Assembly: GCA_937907455.1 (NCBI GenBank)
Contig: CALESQ010000065.1
Coordinates: 1 to 30,867 of the forward strand
Length of the DNA stretch: 30,867 bases
Origin: an uncultured Caldilineales bacterium
GTDB lineage: Bacteria > Chloroflexota > Anaerolineae > JAAEKA01
Direction: 5' to 3'
The notes under the pieces are model-generated. The model searched no databases. It worked only from the letters and a program-made list of their open reading frames with translations, and had not been told where the DNA came from. The position numbers and the translations under genes were made by a program. This document shows positions 14,873-22,627 of the stretch, in pieces; within the stretch, counting starts at the first letter, position 1; each line of letters starts with the position of its first letter.

Positions 14873-15217
14873 TCACGATCTCCACAGCGTTTCGGCCACG
14901 ATGACAGAGAGGATGATCGAGGCCATGCTCGCCCCCACAAAGAGCGCCGTCCCGGCAAGGACGGCGACGATCACCGAGACGATTCCATGCCAACGGCGCC
15001 TCTCGACGAGCCAACGCGTCAGACGCCCGGCGAGAACGGCGGCCAGGACCAGCGCCGCGCCCTGGCACGCGAGCGACGTGAGCAACGCGGGGCCGGCCTC
15101 GCGGCCGCTGAATCCGTTCGGCATCACCATCAAGCCGAACAGCAGGGTCGCTCCCAGGAGCAGAAGGACGGCAATCGTCAGGACGGAGGCAATGATGCCG
15201 AACGTTCGGGTGGACAT
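14873..15217 (-). CDS. Small integral membrane protein
   Basis: The protein has 114 residues and three to four hydrophobic segments: TFGIIASVLTIAVLLLLGAT, LLFGLMVMPNGF (short), ALLTSLACQGAALVLAAVLA and the C-terminal pair around IVSVIVAVLAGTALFVGASM and IILSVIVAETLW. A basic loop (RLTRWLVERRRWH) probably faces the cytoplasm. No known family was recognised. The ATG is preceded by AAGG nine bases upstream; a stronger GAGGAGG further up is out of frame with its GTG. The spacer 5' of it (15218-15347) contains two small inverted repeats (GCCAAC...GTTGGC and GCTGCAC...GTGCAGC) and nothing else recognisable. Confidence 0.65.
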   Translation of the reverse strand: MSTRTFGIIASVLTIAVLLLLGATLLFGLMVMPNGFSGREAGPALLTSLACQGAALVLAAVLAGRLTRWLVERRRWHGIVSVIVAVLAGTALFVGASMASIILSVIVAETLWRS

Positions 15218-15347
15218 TGAGGGTTGCCTTGTTTGTGCACCTCCTCATGTGCTGCACCACTCAGTGCAGCGTGAGGCAGCCAACAGCAGTGCCGCCGTTG
15301 GCCGCTTCACAAGATTTGATCGATCCAGCTACAGGCCCGACACCAAC

Positions 15348-15704
15348 TCAGTCCTCTGACTTGTCCGGCGGACTCCAGGTTTTGATATCCTCGGTCGTGC
15401 GCAGCACGCGCTGGCGAGCGCTGCGTGATGGATCGAAATAGCCCAATTCCCATGTCCGCATGAACAGCCGTTCAACCGACTGCGCCTCACGCATGACGTC
15501 GATGGCCGCCCAGTTGGGCAGCTCCCACCAGTCCTCGCAGTCGAAGTCGCCAAAGCCCAATACGGTCCAGTAGGTATCGACGTACCTCATGCCCGTCTCG
15601 CGTTGGACGTCAGCCATCAACGCCTTTGCTTCCGGCGAGAGCAGCCACTGTTGATAGACGGCTGCTTTGTCCTCTTTGAGAAAGTAACTGCTGACCCAAA
15701 ACAT
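15348..15704 (-). CDS. Small cytosolic protein, possibly a dimeric alpha/beta barrel
   Basis: The protein has 118 residues and no signal. It begins MFWVSSYFLKEDKAAVYQQW, a strand followed by a helix, then YVDTYWTVLGFGDFDCEDWW and NWAAIDVMREAQSVERLFMR. The strand-helix-helix-strand rhythm and the aromatic-rich second strand recall small ABM/NIPSNAP-type ferredoxin-like folds. This is a fold guess only. The ATG has GGAGGT seven bases upstream, a strong site. It lies 36 bp downstream of the Trp-rich protein gene and is probably co-transcribed with it. It is acidic at the C-terminus (PPDKSED). Confidence 0.6.
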   Translation of the reverse strand: MFWVSSYFLKEDKAAVYQQWLLSPEAKALMADVQRETGMRYVDTYWTVLGFGDFDCEDWWELPNWAAIDVMREAQSVERLFMRTWELGYFDPSRSARQRVLRTTEDIKTWSPPDKSED

Positions 15705-15740
15705 GATTTACCTCCGGGGTGAGTTCGAGTGAAAGATCGT

Positions 15741-17990
15741 CTAGACCGTCACCATGAAGCTGTACTCGCTGTAGTTGGTGTGGCCCCACAGGCTGTGATC
15801 GCAGCTGACGATAGTGCGCTTGTGTGCGCGCAGCTCGATCTGGTAGCAGCAGGTCAGTGGGAAGATCTGGCTGGCCAGCGCCTCGTAGCGCAGCTTGCCG
15901 CCGTGCCAGATGGGGCTAACTGCGCCGGCTGTCCGCGCAGCGGCGTAGGTCGGCCCCACAAAGTCGGCCGCCAGCGCGGTCAGCGTGTGGCCTGCGACCG
16001 CCAACAGGTTGACCACGGCGTTCTCGCCGTAGGTGGCCTGGAGCGTGTAGTAGGCCAGGTGGCCGTCGATGTCGTGGACCAGGAAGTCGACGCGCAGCCG
16101 GTCGGTAGCGTTGATCTGCGTCACGCCGCACGCGCCCACCGCCGTCTCCGTGCCGTCGGCGTGGCGAATCACCACCGAGATCACGTCTGTGTCCGGCTCC
16201 AGGGTTTGGGTGTGCACTGTGCCGGGCCCGACAGGATGGCCGGGCACGCTGCCGGGATGGCCGCTGGCCGGCCCGACAATGCGGTTGTCCAGGGTCAGCA
16301 CCAGCTTATTTGGCTGCTCTGGGTCGGTGCCGCACTGGCCCAGCACCTGCGGATCGACCAGGTTGTCGCCTACGCGGCGCCAGCTCTTGACCCGCAGCCG
16401 GTAGGTCCCGTCGGAGAAGTTGGGCATGCCTGCGCCATCCACCGTGAGCCAGCCGGCCAGCAGGGTCTTGTTGTCCATCCACCACCGGCTGCCAGGGCCG
16501 GGGATCTCCCAGCTGCCGGCGCCGTTGGTGGCCTCGAAGTGCTGGCGGCTCTCGATCACACGGCGGCCGTCCAGCTCGATCACCGGGAAGGGCGCCGGGT
16601 AGGTGTTGATCGGTCCGGCGGGCAGTTGCGGCCCAAAGTAGGTGCGGGTGAAGCCGCTCACCGTTCCCAGCGGCAGCGGCTGCCACACCCCGCCGCTAAA
16701 ATATTCAAGCTCGTAGTAGTCGGCCCCGGCCAGGGCGCCGAAATCGCCCTTGATCCAGACGGCGCCGGCGAATGGCCGGTCGCCGAAGTTGGAGACCAGG
16801 CCAGGGTTCTGGAAGCCTGCGGGGGCGAGCGGCGCGCTCAGGTTGCCGCCGATGCTGGCCACTGGATAGCTGCACGCATGGGTGATGTTGAGGCAGTTGC
16901 CCTCGGGCGGCGGCGTGTCGTCGATGCAGCAGGCCAGGTGGTTGGCCACCAGAGTCACGTCCAGCGGGCTGGTGGCGTTCCAGCGGGCTACCAGACAGCT
17001 CTCGTCGACGATCACCTGTTCCTGCCCGCCGCAACTCTGGGTAACGCGGAAGACGATATCGGGCCGGCAGTCCCACCAGGGCTGCCACGGCCACCAGGGC
17101 CATAGCCGCAGGTGCTCCAGCTCGGCGATGCGCGGCAGGCGCTGGGCCAGGCTGCCCCGCAGTTGCTCCAGCGTGCCCACCTCGATCAGCGCAGAGGCGT
17201 TTACTACAGATCCGGCCAGCTCGGGCTGTCCCTCCGCCAGCACCGCGCGCGGGATCGTCCGGGTGGCCGCTGAGATCGCCGCGGGCCCCGGCTGATCCAG
17301 CAGCTCCTGGAACAAGGCAGGATCGGGCAGCGGCCAGGGCTTGACCAAGCCCGGTTCCTTGAACAAGGGGCGCACCTCGGGCAGGATGGCGCGCACCAAC
17401 TCCGGCTCCAACTGCCAGCGGCGGCGCTGCCACCAGATCCACGGCAGCCAGCCGCAACACCAGCGGAAGTGGATCTCGAACGCGCCGGTGGCGTCGGTCA
17501 CCGCGCAGCCCACCTGTTGCTTGCTGCACCACCACCACCACATGTCCACGTCGTAGGCGCAGACGGTGGCGCCTGGCACGGGCTTGCCGTCGGGACACAG
17601 CACGCGGCCGCGGATCACAAAGGTGCGGCACCAGCGCAGCCACCAGAACCAGAAGTAGGCTGGGACGGGAACCGGCTGCAAGACCAGCTCGGCGCGGTCC
17701 TCCCACAGCCGCGCCGCCACGTCAAAGGTCAGGGTTTGCAGGTCGAACAGCTCCTCAGCTGCGGCGTCGGCCGGCCCGATGGCGACGTGCAGCCGGCCGG
17801 GCGGCTGGTCGAACTTGAGCACGGCGCGGCCTTGGCCCTTGTCGTCGAAGGTAGCATCAGCCTCTGTGATCGTTCCATCAGCGAGCCGGGCGGCTACCTT
17901 AACCGACTGCCCGGCGCCGCCGCCCTCGATAGCAGAGATGTCCAGCGGAACTACCAGTCGGACCCGTTTGGTTGGATTCTTCTCGTCCAT
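15741..17990 (-). CDS. Large Trp-rich protein with carboxypeptidase-regulatory-like domain
   Basis: The protein has 749 residues, with no signal peptide and no continuous membrane segment. Residues 124-175 form a carboxypeptidase-regulatory-like beta domain (FVIRGRVLCPDGKPVPGATV, then VTDATGAFEIHF). Four aromatic clusters are striking: FWFWWLRW (113-120), WWWWC (151-155), RWCCGWLPWIWWQRRRW (176-192) and LWPWWPWQPWWDC (297-308). Together they hold 20 tryptophans. Later parts are beta-rich (GAVWIKGDFGALAGADYYEL, NFSDGTYRLRVKSWRRVGDN). Cys pairs occur through the chain (CC at 178-179 and elsewhere). The ATG follows AAGGAG by about ten bases. The role is unknown; the clusters suggest binding of glycans or a large hydrophobic partner, or a structural particle component. 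It is flanked by a lipoprotein gene upstream and a small cytosolic gene downstream. Confidence 0.7.
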   Translation of the reverse strand: MDEKNPTKRVRLVVPLDISAIEGGGAGQSVKVAARLADGTITEADATFDDKGQGRAVLKFDQPPGRLHVAIGPADAAAEELFDLQTLTFDVAARLWEDRAELVLQPVPVPAYFWFWWLRWCRTFVIRGRVLCPDGKPVPGATVCAYDVDMWWWWCSKQQVGCAVTDATGAFEIHFRWCCGWLPWIWWQRRRWQLEPELVRAILPEVRPLFKEPGLVKPWPLPDPALFQELLDQPGPAAISAATRTIPRAVLAEGQPELAGSVVNASALIEVGTLEQLRGSLAQRLPRIAELEHLRLWPWWPWQPWWDCRPDIVFRVTQSCGGQEQVIVDESCLVARWNATSPLDVTLVANHLACCIDDTPPPEGNCLNITHACSYPVASIGGNLSAPLAPAGFQNPGLVSNFGDRPFAGAVWIKGDFGALAGADYYELEYFSGGVWQPLPLGTVSGFTRTYFGPQLPAGPINTYPAPFPVIELDGRRVIESRQHFEATNGAGSWEIPGPGSRWWMDNKTLLAGWLTVDGAGMPNFSDGTYRLRVKSWRRVGDNLVDPQVLGQCGTDPEQPNKLVLTLDNRIVGPASGHPGSVPGHPVGPGTVHTQTLEPDTDVISVVIRHADGTETAVGACGVTQINATDRLRVDFLVHDIDGHLAYYTLQATYGENAVVNLLAVAGHTLTALAADFVGPTYAAARTAGAVSPIWHGGKLRYEALASQIFPLTCCYQIELRAHKRTIVSCDHSLWGHTNYSEYSFMVTV

Positions 17991-18081
17991 GGTTCATCAC
18001 TCCTTGTAAGAACTGTTCTCCAAGTTGGCTCTTGACGGTAAAACAAAGACACCCGGCGCCTGAGCAGAGCTGTGGCCCCGG

Positions 18082-18708
18082 TCAGGGCAGACGTTGGAGC
18101 GCCTGGGCCATCAGCTCTTGGGCGGCCGCTAGGGTAGCCTCGTCGTCTTCGTCATCCAACGAAATGTCCAGACTGATCAGGTGCGGCCCGCTGAGAACGT
18201 TCAGGTCCTCGAAGACCTCGTCCCAGTAGGCGTCGTCGCCCATCCCGCTCAGCGGCCGGGCCTCTGCGTTGCCTCTGGCCAGCTCGAAGGCATCCCGCGC
18301 CTGGGCGGCCGCGCCGGCGAAGTAGTCGGCGTCGCTGCCCGTGAACACGCACAGCGCCGCTGCTGAGACGATAGGCGCCTCAGGGTTGCCATAGGAACAG
18401 CAGGCCAGGTTGGCCACCAGCTCGCCGGTGGGTGGCAGTACAGGCTGGCCCAACGCGGCTTCGACCTCTGCCTGGTCCAGCAGCGCACAAGCGTCGACCT
18501 GGCTGGTTGGTACAGACGTGTTGATTGCGCCCGCTGGCGCGCCAGCCGGCTGCGTCGCGGCCGATACCGCCTTCGGCGCGGTTGGAGCGATGGCCGATGG
18601 CTGGCTGGTGTTGTCATCGCCGCCACATGCGGCCAGGAGAAGCAGGCCGCAGAGGGCCACGACGCAGATGCCGGTAATCCGCCGCAGATCGAGTTTTGTC
18701 AGTGTCAC
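18082..18708 (-). CDS. Lipoprotein with Pro/Ala/Thr linker and DUF3558-like domain
   Basis: The protein has 208 residues. The lipoprotein signal ends at LLLLAAC with C28, followed by GGDDNTSQPS and a disordered Ala/Pro/Thr linker to about residue 70. The globular part (VDACALLDQAEVEAALGQPV, CCSYGNPEAPIVSAAALCVF, LSGMGDDAYWDEVF) matches the pattern of DUF3558/sensor-like lipoproteins of Gram-positive-type bacteria: Cys in CALL, a CC-Y-x motif, then GxGDxAY. The start is a GTG; AAGGAGTG lies ten bases upstream. A stem-loop (18727-18756) lies right before that ribosome binding site. The Trp-rich gene begins 91 bp downstream. It is probably anchored outside the membrane. Confidence 0.7.
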   Translation of the reverse strand: MTLTKLDLRRITGICVVALCGLLLLAACGGDDNTSQPSAIAPTAPKAVSAATQPAGAPAGAINTSVPTSQVDACALLDQAEVEAALGQPVLPPTGELVANLACCSYGNPEAPIVSAAALCVFTGSDADYFAGAAAQARDAFELARGNAEARPLSGMGDDAYWDEVFEDLNVLSGPHLISLDISLDDEDDEATLAAAQELMAQALQRLP

Positions 18709-18726
18709 GCCAGGTCACTCCTTGGC

Positions 18727-18756
18727 GCCGGCCGGATCCCTTCAGATCCGGTCGGC
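18727..18756 (-). promoter_or_regulatory. Stem-loop immediately upstream of the lipoprotein ribosome binding site
   Basis: GCCGGCCGGATC pairs with GATCCGGTCGGC around a six-base loop, twelve pairs with one wobble. On the minus strand it ends just before GCCAAGGAG. It could modulate translation of the lipoprotein gene. No T-run follows. Confidence 0.4.
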
Positions 18757-18785
18757 GGCTGTTAAGTAATTAGTTGCCCTTCCCA

Positions 18786-18857
18786 CCGGCGGCGCAGTCC
18801 TACCTGAGGCGATGTGGGCAACGGCCCACACCGCCTCAGGTAGGACTGCGCCGCCGG
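18786..18857. repeat. Near-perfect 34-bp inverted repeat (long hairpin)
   Basis: Two arms of 34 bases, 18786-18819 and 18824-18857, are complementary except at one position, around the four-base loop AACG. The arms begin CCGGCGGCGCAGTCC and contain TACCTGAGGCG. It lies 16 bp past the stop of the LamG gene and upstream of the lipoprotein leader. No U-tract follows on either strand, so it is not a classical terminator. It may be a mobile palindromic (REP/MITE-like) unit or a transcript-end stabiliser. Confidence 0.85.
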
Positions 18858-18873
18858 AGAAGTGGAGGCAGGC

Positions 18874-21408
18874 TCAGCCGGATGGACAGGCCAGGAACGC
18901 TGCCCCGCCGTTTGACCCTGCCTCCCGCTGGCTGATCACGTAGCCCAGGTTGTTGTGGTTCTGATCGGTCATGTGCAGCCAGATGGTGCTGCCCGGCGTT
19001 GCGCCCGGCGGGAACTGGAGCACGAACTGCACCGGCTGGCAGAACTGCAATGGACTGCTGCTGGTCATCCAGCCGATGCCGCCGGGCACCGGGAAGGGCT
19101 GCCAGCCAGGCGGACCGCTGATGGGCTGTGAGCCAGGCGGCCAGGGCGGCGTCTGTTCGTTGAAGAAGATCTCCATGTCCCAGATCAGCCCGCTCAGGCT
19201 GGGATCGGTCACGTGGACGGTGATGACGACGACGTTGTCGGCCGTGACGATGAAGGTGGACGAGACGCCCGACAACACCGGCTTGCGGGTGGGCGTCGGG
19301 GTAGGCGTCGAGGTCGGCGTGCTTGTGGCTGTCGGCGTCGGCGTCCAGGTTGCCGTGCTGGTCCAGGTAGCCGTGGCCGTCGCCGTATTTGTAGGTGTTG
19401 CCGTGTCAGTCGACGCGGCTGTAAACGTAGCCGTCGGCGTTCGTGTGGCCGTGTGGGTAGGCGTCGCCGTGTTTGCGGGCCGCGTCGGAGTGTAGGTGGG
19501 CGTTGGCGTGCGCGTCGGGGGCGCGGTAGTGGGGGTGCGCGTCGGCGTGCGGGTGGGCGTCGGCGTGGGCGGCACGTGGTTGACGAAGATGATCACCTTC
19601 TCCCAGATCGGCAGCGGCACGTGCAGCACGTGGCGCAGGATGGCGGTTCCCTGGCCGCCCGGCCCAGGGATGGGCACAGCCAGCGACGGCGGCGACTGAT
19701 AGTGAGCCAGGATGGGCGGGATGGCCTGGATCACTGCCTCCATGCGCACCGGCTGCTGCACCGGCAGCCAGTTGATGCCATCGTCCCACGAGATATCGAA
19801 GAACACATCAAAGAAGCTATCGGCTGGGTAGTCGACGCCGGGCGACTGCTGGATGATGCGGCCATGAGAGGGCCGGCTGGGACTTTCTCGTATTTTCAGC
19901 GCTCCGAGAGACGACATACCGCTCAGATCCATAGCCAACATCTCGGTATCTATCTCCATGCGCCCGTCGCCGTCCGAGTCGTAGGGGTCGCTGCGCAGCA
20001 CGCGCGAGGGCCCGTTGAGCGCGACGTGGGACACACCCGCGCCGGGGATCTCCAGCGTCAGCAAAGCCCCTGACGGGAACTCATCCTCGCCGCCGGGCGG
20101 GAAGTCCGGCCCGTCGAAGACCAGCGTTGTCTCGTGCGTATCGCCCAGGGTGATCGACTGGCAAACCGGCGTCTGCGGCTGCGACCAGGGCCGTACCTCC
20201 TCGCGCACCGAGTAGACGCCGGGCGCCAGATCTAGGAAGTCGGTCATGCCGGTCTCGTCGGTGAACTGCGTCGCCAGGGGCGTGCCCTGGCAGGCCGGCC
20301 CGGCGAAGAGATCCATCTGCCAGCCGGGCAGCGGGGTCATGCCCACCACGTTAATCTTGATGACGATGATCGAATACCAAGGCCGCGGCGTGGCGGTGGG
20401 GGTGCGTGTCGGTGTACGGGTCGGTGTGCGCGTCGGCGTCGCCGTGGGTGTGTGCGTCAGCGACGCCGTCGGCGTGCGGGTGGGTGTAGCCGTCGGCGTG
20501 GGTGTGCCCTTGCACTTGCCCGATCTGCCGGCCAGGTAGATGCTTCTGACCTCCAGCGGCGTCAGCACGCGCGGGAACAGCTCCACCTCGTCCTGCGCGC
20601 CCCGATACAGCCCCGTCACCGAGGACGACCGGCTGCCCAGGCGCAGGGGATTGGCGTTAGTCAGTGATCCGGGGCGGATTGTCGGGTCGAAGGTTGCCAC
20701 GTGTGCGCCGTCCACGTAGAAGCGTCCCCCGGTCGGGCTGCTGCGATCTACGGTGACCGCGACGTGACGCCACTGCCCGTTGGCCACAAAGGCGCCAGAA
20801 CCGTAGTTGGTACACGATGCGCCGGGCGCCGTGGAGCAGATAGGCGAGCCCACGCCCTGTGCCAGCTGAAAGCCCAGCGTGCCGTTGCCCAGAAAGAACG
20901 AGTACCCCTGCACCGTTGCCCCCTCGACGCGCTTGTCGAGCAGGATTTGGACACCGCTGGCGGCGCTGGTCCTGACCCAGGCGTCGATGGACAGGTTGCC
21001 CTGGCCAAAGTTCAGCGACGGATGGTCAGCCACCTGGACGTAGTCGTTGACGCCGTCGAAGTTCAGCGCGCCGGCCACCATGCCTGGCCCAGGCGCTGGC
21101 CCATTGACGTGTGCGCCGTTGGTCGGAACCCCCGCGATGTCGAAGGCTGTCGTCCCGCTGGTCTCATCCAGTGGCCACCAGGCGGCCATGTTTGGCGGCG
21201 GCGCCACACAGGGAGGAACATACGGATAGAGCCGCACCATAACCGGAAAGTACAGCTGATAGGCCGGCGTGTTCGTCGGCGGTGGCTGAAGATGCGGCGA
21301 TGCCCTGGGAGCGCCGAAAGCGTTCCCAGAGATCAGCCCCATCGCAACAACAACAACCAGTGCGCAGCCTGCCCAAATCAGAGCGCGGACGGCCGAAGTG
21401 CGGTTCAT
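18874..21408 (-). CDS. Secreted LamG-domain protein with two Thr-Pro-rich linkers
   Basis: The protein has 844 residues from the ATG that follows AAGGAGG by eight bases. The longer frame to 21657 adds implausible sequence and crosses the promoter. The signal peptide is MNRTSAVRALIWAGCALVVV and following residues. A LamG/concanavalin-like domain spans about residues 75-265 (AAWWPLDETSGTTAFDIAG, NFDGVNDYVQV, WRHVAVTVDRSSPTGGRFYV). Then come a Thr-Pro linker, a SpaA/prealbumin-like beta domain (PGWQMDLFAGPACQGTPLAT, LAPGVYSVREEV), an unassigned beta domain (GAGVSHVALNGPSRVLRSD), a second long Thr-Pro linker and a C-terminal beta domain. The linkers are probably O-glycosylated extended spacers, common in Anaerolineae. 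A sugar-binding surface protein is the likely role. No LPXTG sorting motif is seen. Confidence 0.82.
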   Translation of the reverse strand: MNRTSAVRALIWAGCALVVVVAMGLISGNAFGAPRASPHLQPPPTNTPAYQLYFPVMVRLYPYVPPCVAPPPNMAAWWPLDETSGTTAFDIAGVPTNGAHVNGPAPGPGMVAGALNFDGVNDYVQVADHPSLNFGQGNLSIDAWVRTSAASGVQILLDKRVEGATVQGYSFFLGNGTLGFQLAQGVGSPICSTAPGASCTNYGSGAFVANGQWRHVAVTVDRSSPTGGRFYVDGAHVATFDPTIRPGSLTNANPLRLGSRSSSVTGLYRGAQDEVELFPRVLTPLEVRSIYLAGRSGKCKGTPTPTATPTRTPTASLTHTPTATPTRTPTRTPTRTPTATPRPWYSIIVIKINVVGMTPLPGWQMDLFAGPACQGTPLATQFTDETGMTDFLDLAPGVYSVREEVRPWSQPQTPVCQSITLGDTHETTLVFDGPDFPPGGEDEFPSGALLTLEIPGAGVSHVALNGPSRVLRSDPYDSDGDGRMEIDTEMLAMDLSGMSSLGALKIRESPSRPSHGRIIQQSPGVDYPADSFFDVFFDISWDDGINWLPVQQPVRMEAVIQAIPPILAHYQSPPSLAVPIPGPGGQGTAILRHVLHVPLPIWEKVIIFVNHVPPTPTPTRTPTRTPTTAPPTRTPTPTYTPTRPANTATPTHTATRTPTATFTAASTDTATPTNTATATATWTSTATWTPTPTATSTPTSTPTPTPTRKPVLSGVSSTFIVTADNVVVITVHVTDPSLSGLIWDMEIFFNEQTPPWPPGSQPISGPPGWQPFPVPGGIGWMTSSSPLQFCQPVQFVLQFPPGATPGSTIWLHMTDQNHNNLGYVISQREAGSNGGAAFLACPSG

Positions 21409-21710
21409 GATCCTATCCTCCTTGGCGTGAGAACCTAAGCGCGGGCAACATCCAGCTTGTCGACGGCGGCTTTGGTGCGACGGCTTGCTCTTGTGCCATC
21501 CTCGGCAAGCAAGAAGCAAGGGATTATGGAATCCACAGTACAGCACAAGTATAGCACAATCATATAACACAGGTAACACAAGATGCAAACCTGCCCGCAT
21601 TGCGATTCTCGCCCAAGCGCGGAGGTTGGCATCTGGGGCCGTCCGGCTGGCATGCACGTATCAAGCGTTCTTGGCAGCCTGGTGTGTAGATCAGGACCGA
21701 CTGAGTTCGA
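21409..21710 (-). promoter_or_regulatory. Intergenic region with TATACT promoter and 11-bp direct repeats
   Basis: On the plus strand AGTACAGCACA (21537-21547) and AGTATAGCACA (21548-21558) are tandem copies differing at one base. Weaker copies ATCATATAACACA and GGTAACACA follow to about 21580. In minus-strand sense a good -10 TATACT lies inside the array (21549-21554) with only a poor -35 (TTACCT). This suggests an activator-driven promoter for the LamG gene, with a leader of about 135 bases. The remaining bases toward 21710 show nothing recognisable. Confidence 0.5.
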
Positions 21711-22421
21711 TCAACCACTGCCATTCGTCGTCACCGGCAGCCCGGCCTCGATCCAGGCCTGCACACCGCCTTCCAGAACGCTGACATTGCTGAAGCCCAT
21801 GTCGTGCAGCAGCTTGCCGCCCAGCGCGCCCAGTGGGCCGAGGATGCAGGTGGTGATGATCGGGCGGCTGTGGTCGGCCAGTTGCGGCGCACGCCAGGAA
21901 TCCGGCGCCTGATGATCGGCTTGGTAGGTTAGCGCGCCATAGGAGATAGCCAGCGCGCCAGGGACGGTGCCGGTAACAGCGATGTCGGCCGCATCGCGCA
22001 CGTCGATCACCAGGGTGCGTGGTTCGGCAGCCAGACGGCGCTGCGCCTCGGCCGGCGGGATGGACGGCACGGCGGCCTGCGCCTCGGCGGCCATGTCGCC
22101 AAAGGTCAGGGGGCGCCGAGCCAGGCCGCGCGTGATCGCCGAGTGCGGCTCCATCACGTCGAACGGCTTGATGCTGAGGTTGCTGAAGACAGGGCTGCCC
22201 TGGAACATAGCTTGCAGAGTGTGCGCAAACCCCTCGGCCATGTCCCGATCATCAAACAGATAGATACCGCCTGCCTCCTGCTGCGCTTCGCCCATCAACC
22301 AGATCTTCCAGCGCAGGCCAGGAGTCTCGGCCAGTGGGCCGGCCATAGGAAGGGTCATCGCCTCGTACTCGCCGCGTGAGCCGCCGAAGTTGAAGTTGAC
22401 CTGCAAGATGCTGTGTGACAT
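21711..22421 (-). CDS. YdhR-like monooxygenase domain fused to rhodanese domain
   Basis: The protein has 236 residues and is cytosolic. Residues 1-105 resemble the YdhR putative monooxygenase fold, a small ferredoxin-like domain (LQVNFNFGGSRGEYEAM, PGLRWKIWLMGEAQQEAGGI, YLFDDRDMAEGFAHTLQAMF). Residues 120-232 are a rhodanese domain (LVIDVRDAADIAVTGTVPGA, LHDMGFSNVSVLEGGVQAWI). The rhodanese loop holds a Cys, C192 in TTCILGPLGA, so sulfur transfer is chemically possible. The loop lacks the usual Arg/Ser pattern (CxxGxRS). AGGAGAAC lies seven to eight bases before the ATG. It is transcribed away from the XRE-STAND regulator, probably from the promoter carrying operator copy 3. A role in reactive sulfur or electrophile metabolism is inferred. 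Confidence 0.75.
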   Translation of the reverse strand: MSHSILQVNFNFGGSRGEYEAMTLPMAGPLAETPGLRWKIWLMGEAQQEAGGIYLFDDRDMAEGFAHTLQAMFQGSPVFSNLSIKPFDVMEPHSAITRGLARRPLTFGDMAAEAQAAVPSIPPAEAQRRLAAEPRTLVIDVRDAADIAVTGTVPGALAISYGALTYQADHQAPDSWRAPQLADHSRPIITTCILGPLGALGGKLLHDMGFSNVSVLEGGVQAWIEAGLPVTTNGSG

Positions 22422-22569
22422 AGCTGTTCTCCTGTGTGCGCAAGCAACGGTGACTATTCCAATGCGGGGCGCCTGGCTTAGCCTGGGTGCTTGGCCAGGC
22501 GCAAACTAACGCGCACTCACTAGAACTAGGCGCGCGGCATCTGAGGAAAGACAGTCGCAAAAAAAACCA

Positions 22570-22598
22570 TTGACTCTGCGTTGATTAAAGCATACAAT
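22570..22598 (+). promoter_or_regulatory. Sigma-70-type promoter of the XRE-STAND regulator
   Basis: TTGACT (22570-22575) and TACAAT (22593-22598) are separated by exactly 17 bp. Transcription would start about 22605, six bases before operator copy 3. Occupancy of that operator should block or slow this promoter. The -10 overlaps the divergent minus-strand -10 (TATGCT, plus strand 22589-22594). Confidence 0.65.
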
Positions 22599-22627
22599 AG
22601 ACCGCAACGGGTATCGGTTTTCGATAC
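22589..22627 (-). promoter_or_regulatory. Conserved operator/promoter, copy 3 (divergent region)
   Basis: Perfect palindrome GTATCG-GTTTT-CGATAC at 22611-22627. In minus-strand sense it is followed after 15 bp by TATGCT. An extra half site CGATAC (22633-22638) lies nearer the regulator gene. The minus-strand transcript would reach the rhodanese gene after a leader of about 160 bases. The flank TAAAGCATA is shared with copy 1 (TAAGCATA). Confidence 0.7.

Noticed and set aside
15250..15316. Two short inverted repeats between the small cytosolic and membrane protein genes
   Set aside because: Arms of only six to seven bases without a T-run; could be chance in GC-rich DNA.
18786..18857. Long hairpin as an ordinary intrinsic terminator
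   Set aside because: No T-run on either side and the stem is far too long; listed as a repeat instead.
19263..20515. PTPT-coding stretches as a CRISPR-like or satellite array
   Set aside because: They are irregular codon repeats for Thr-Pro linkers, without fixed unit length or spacers.
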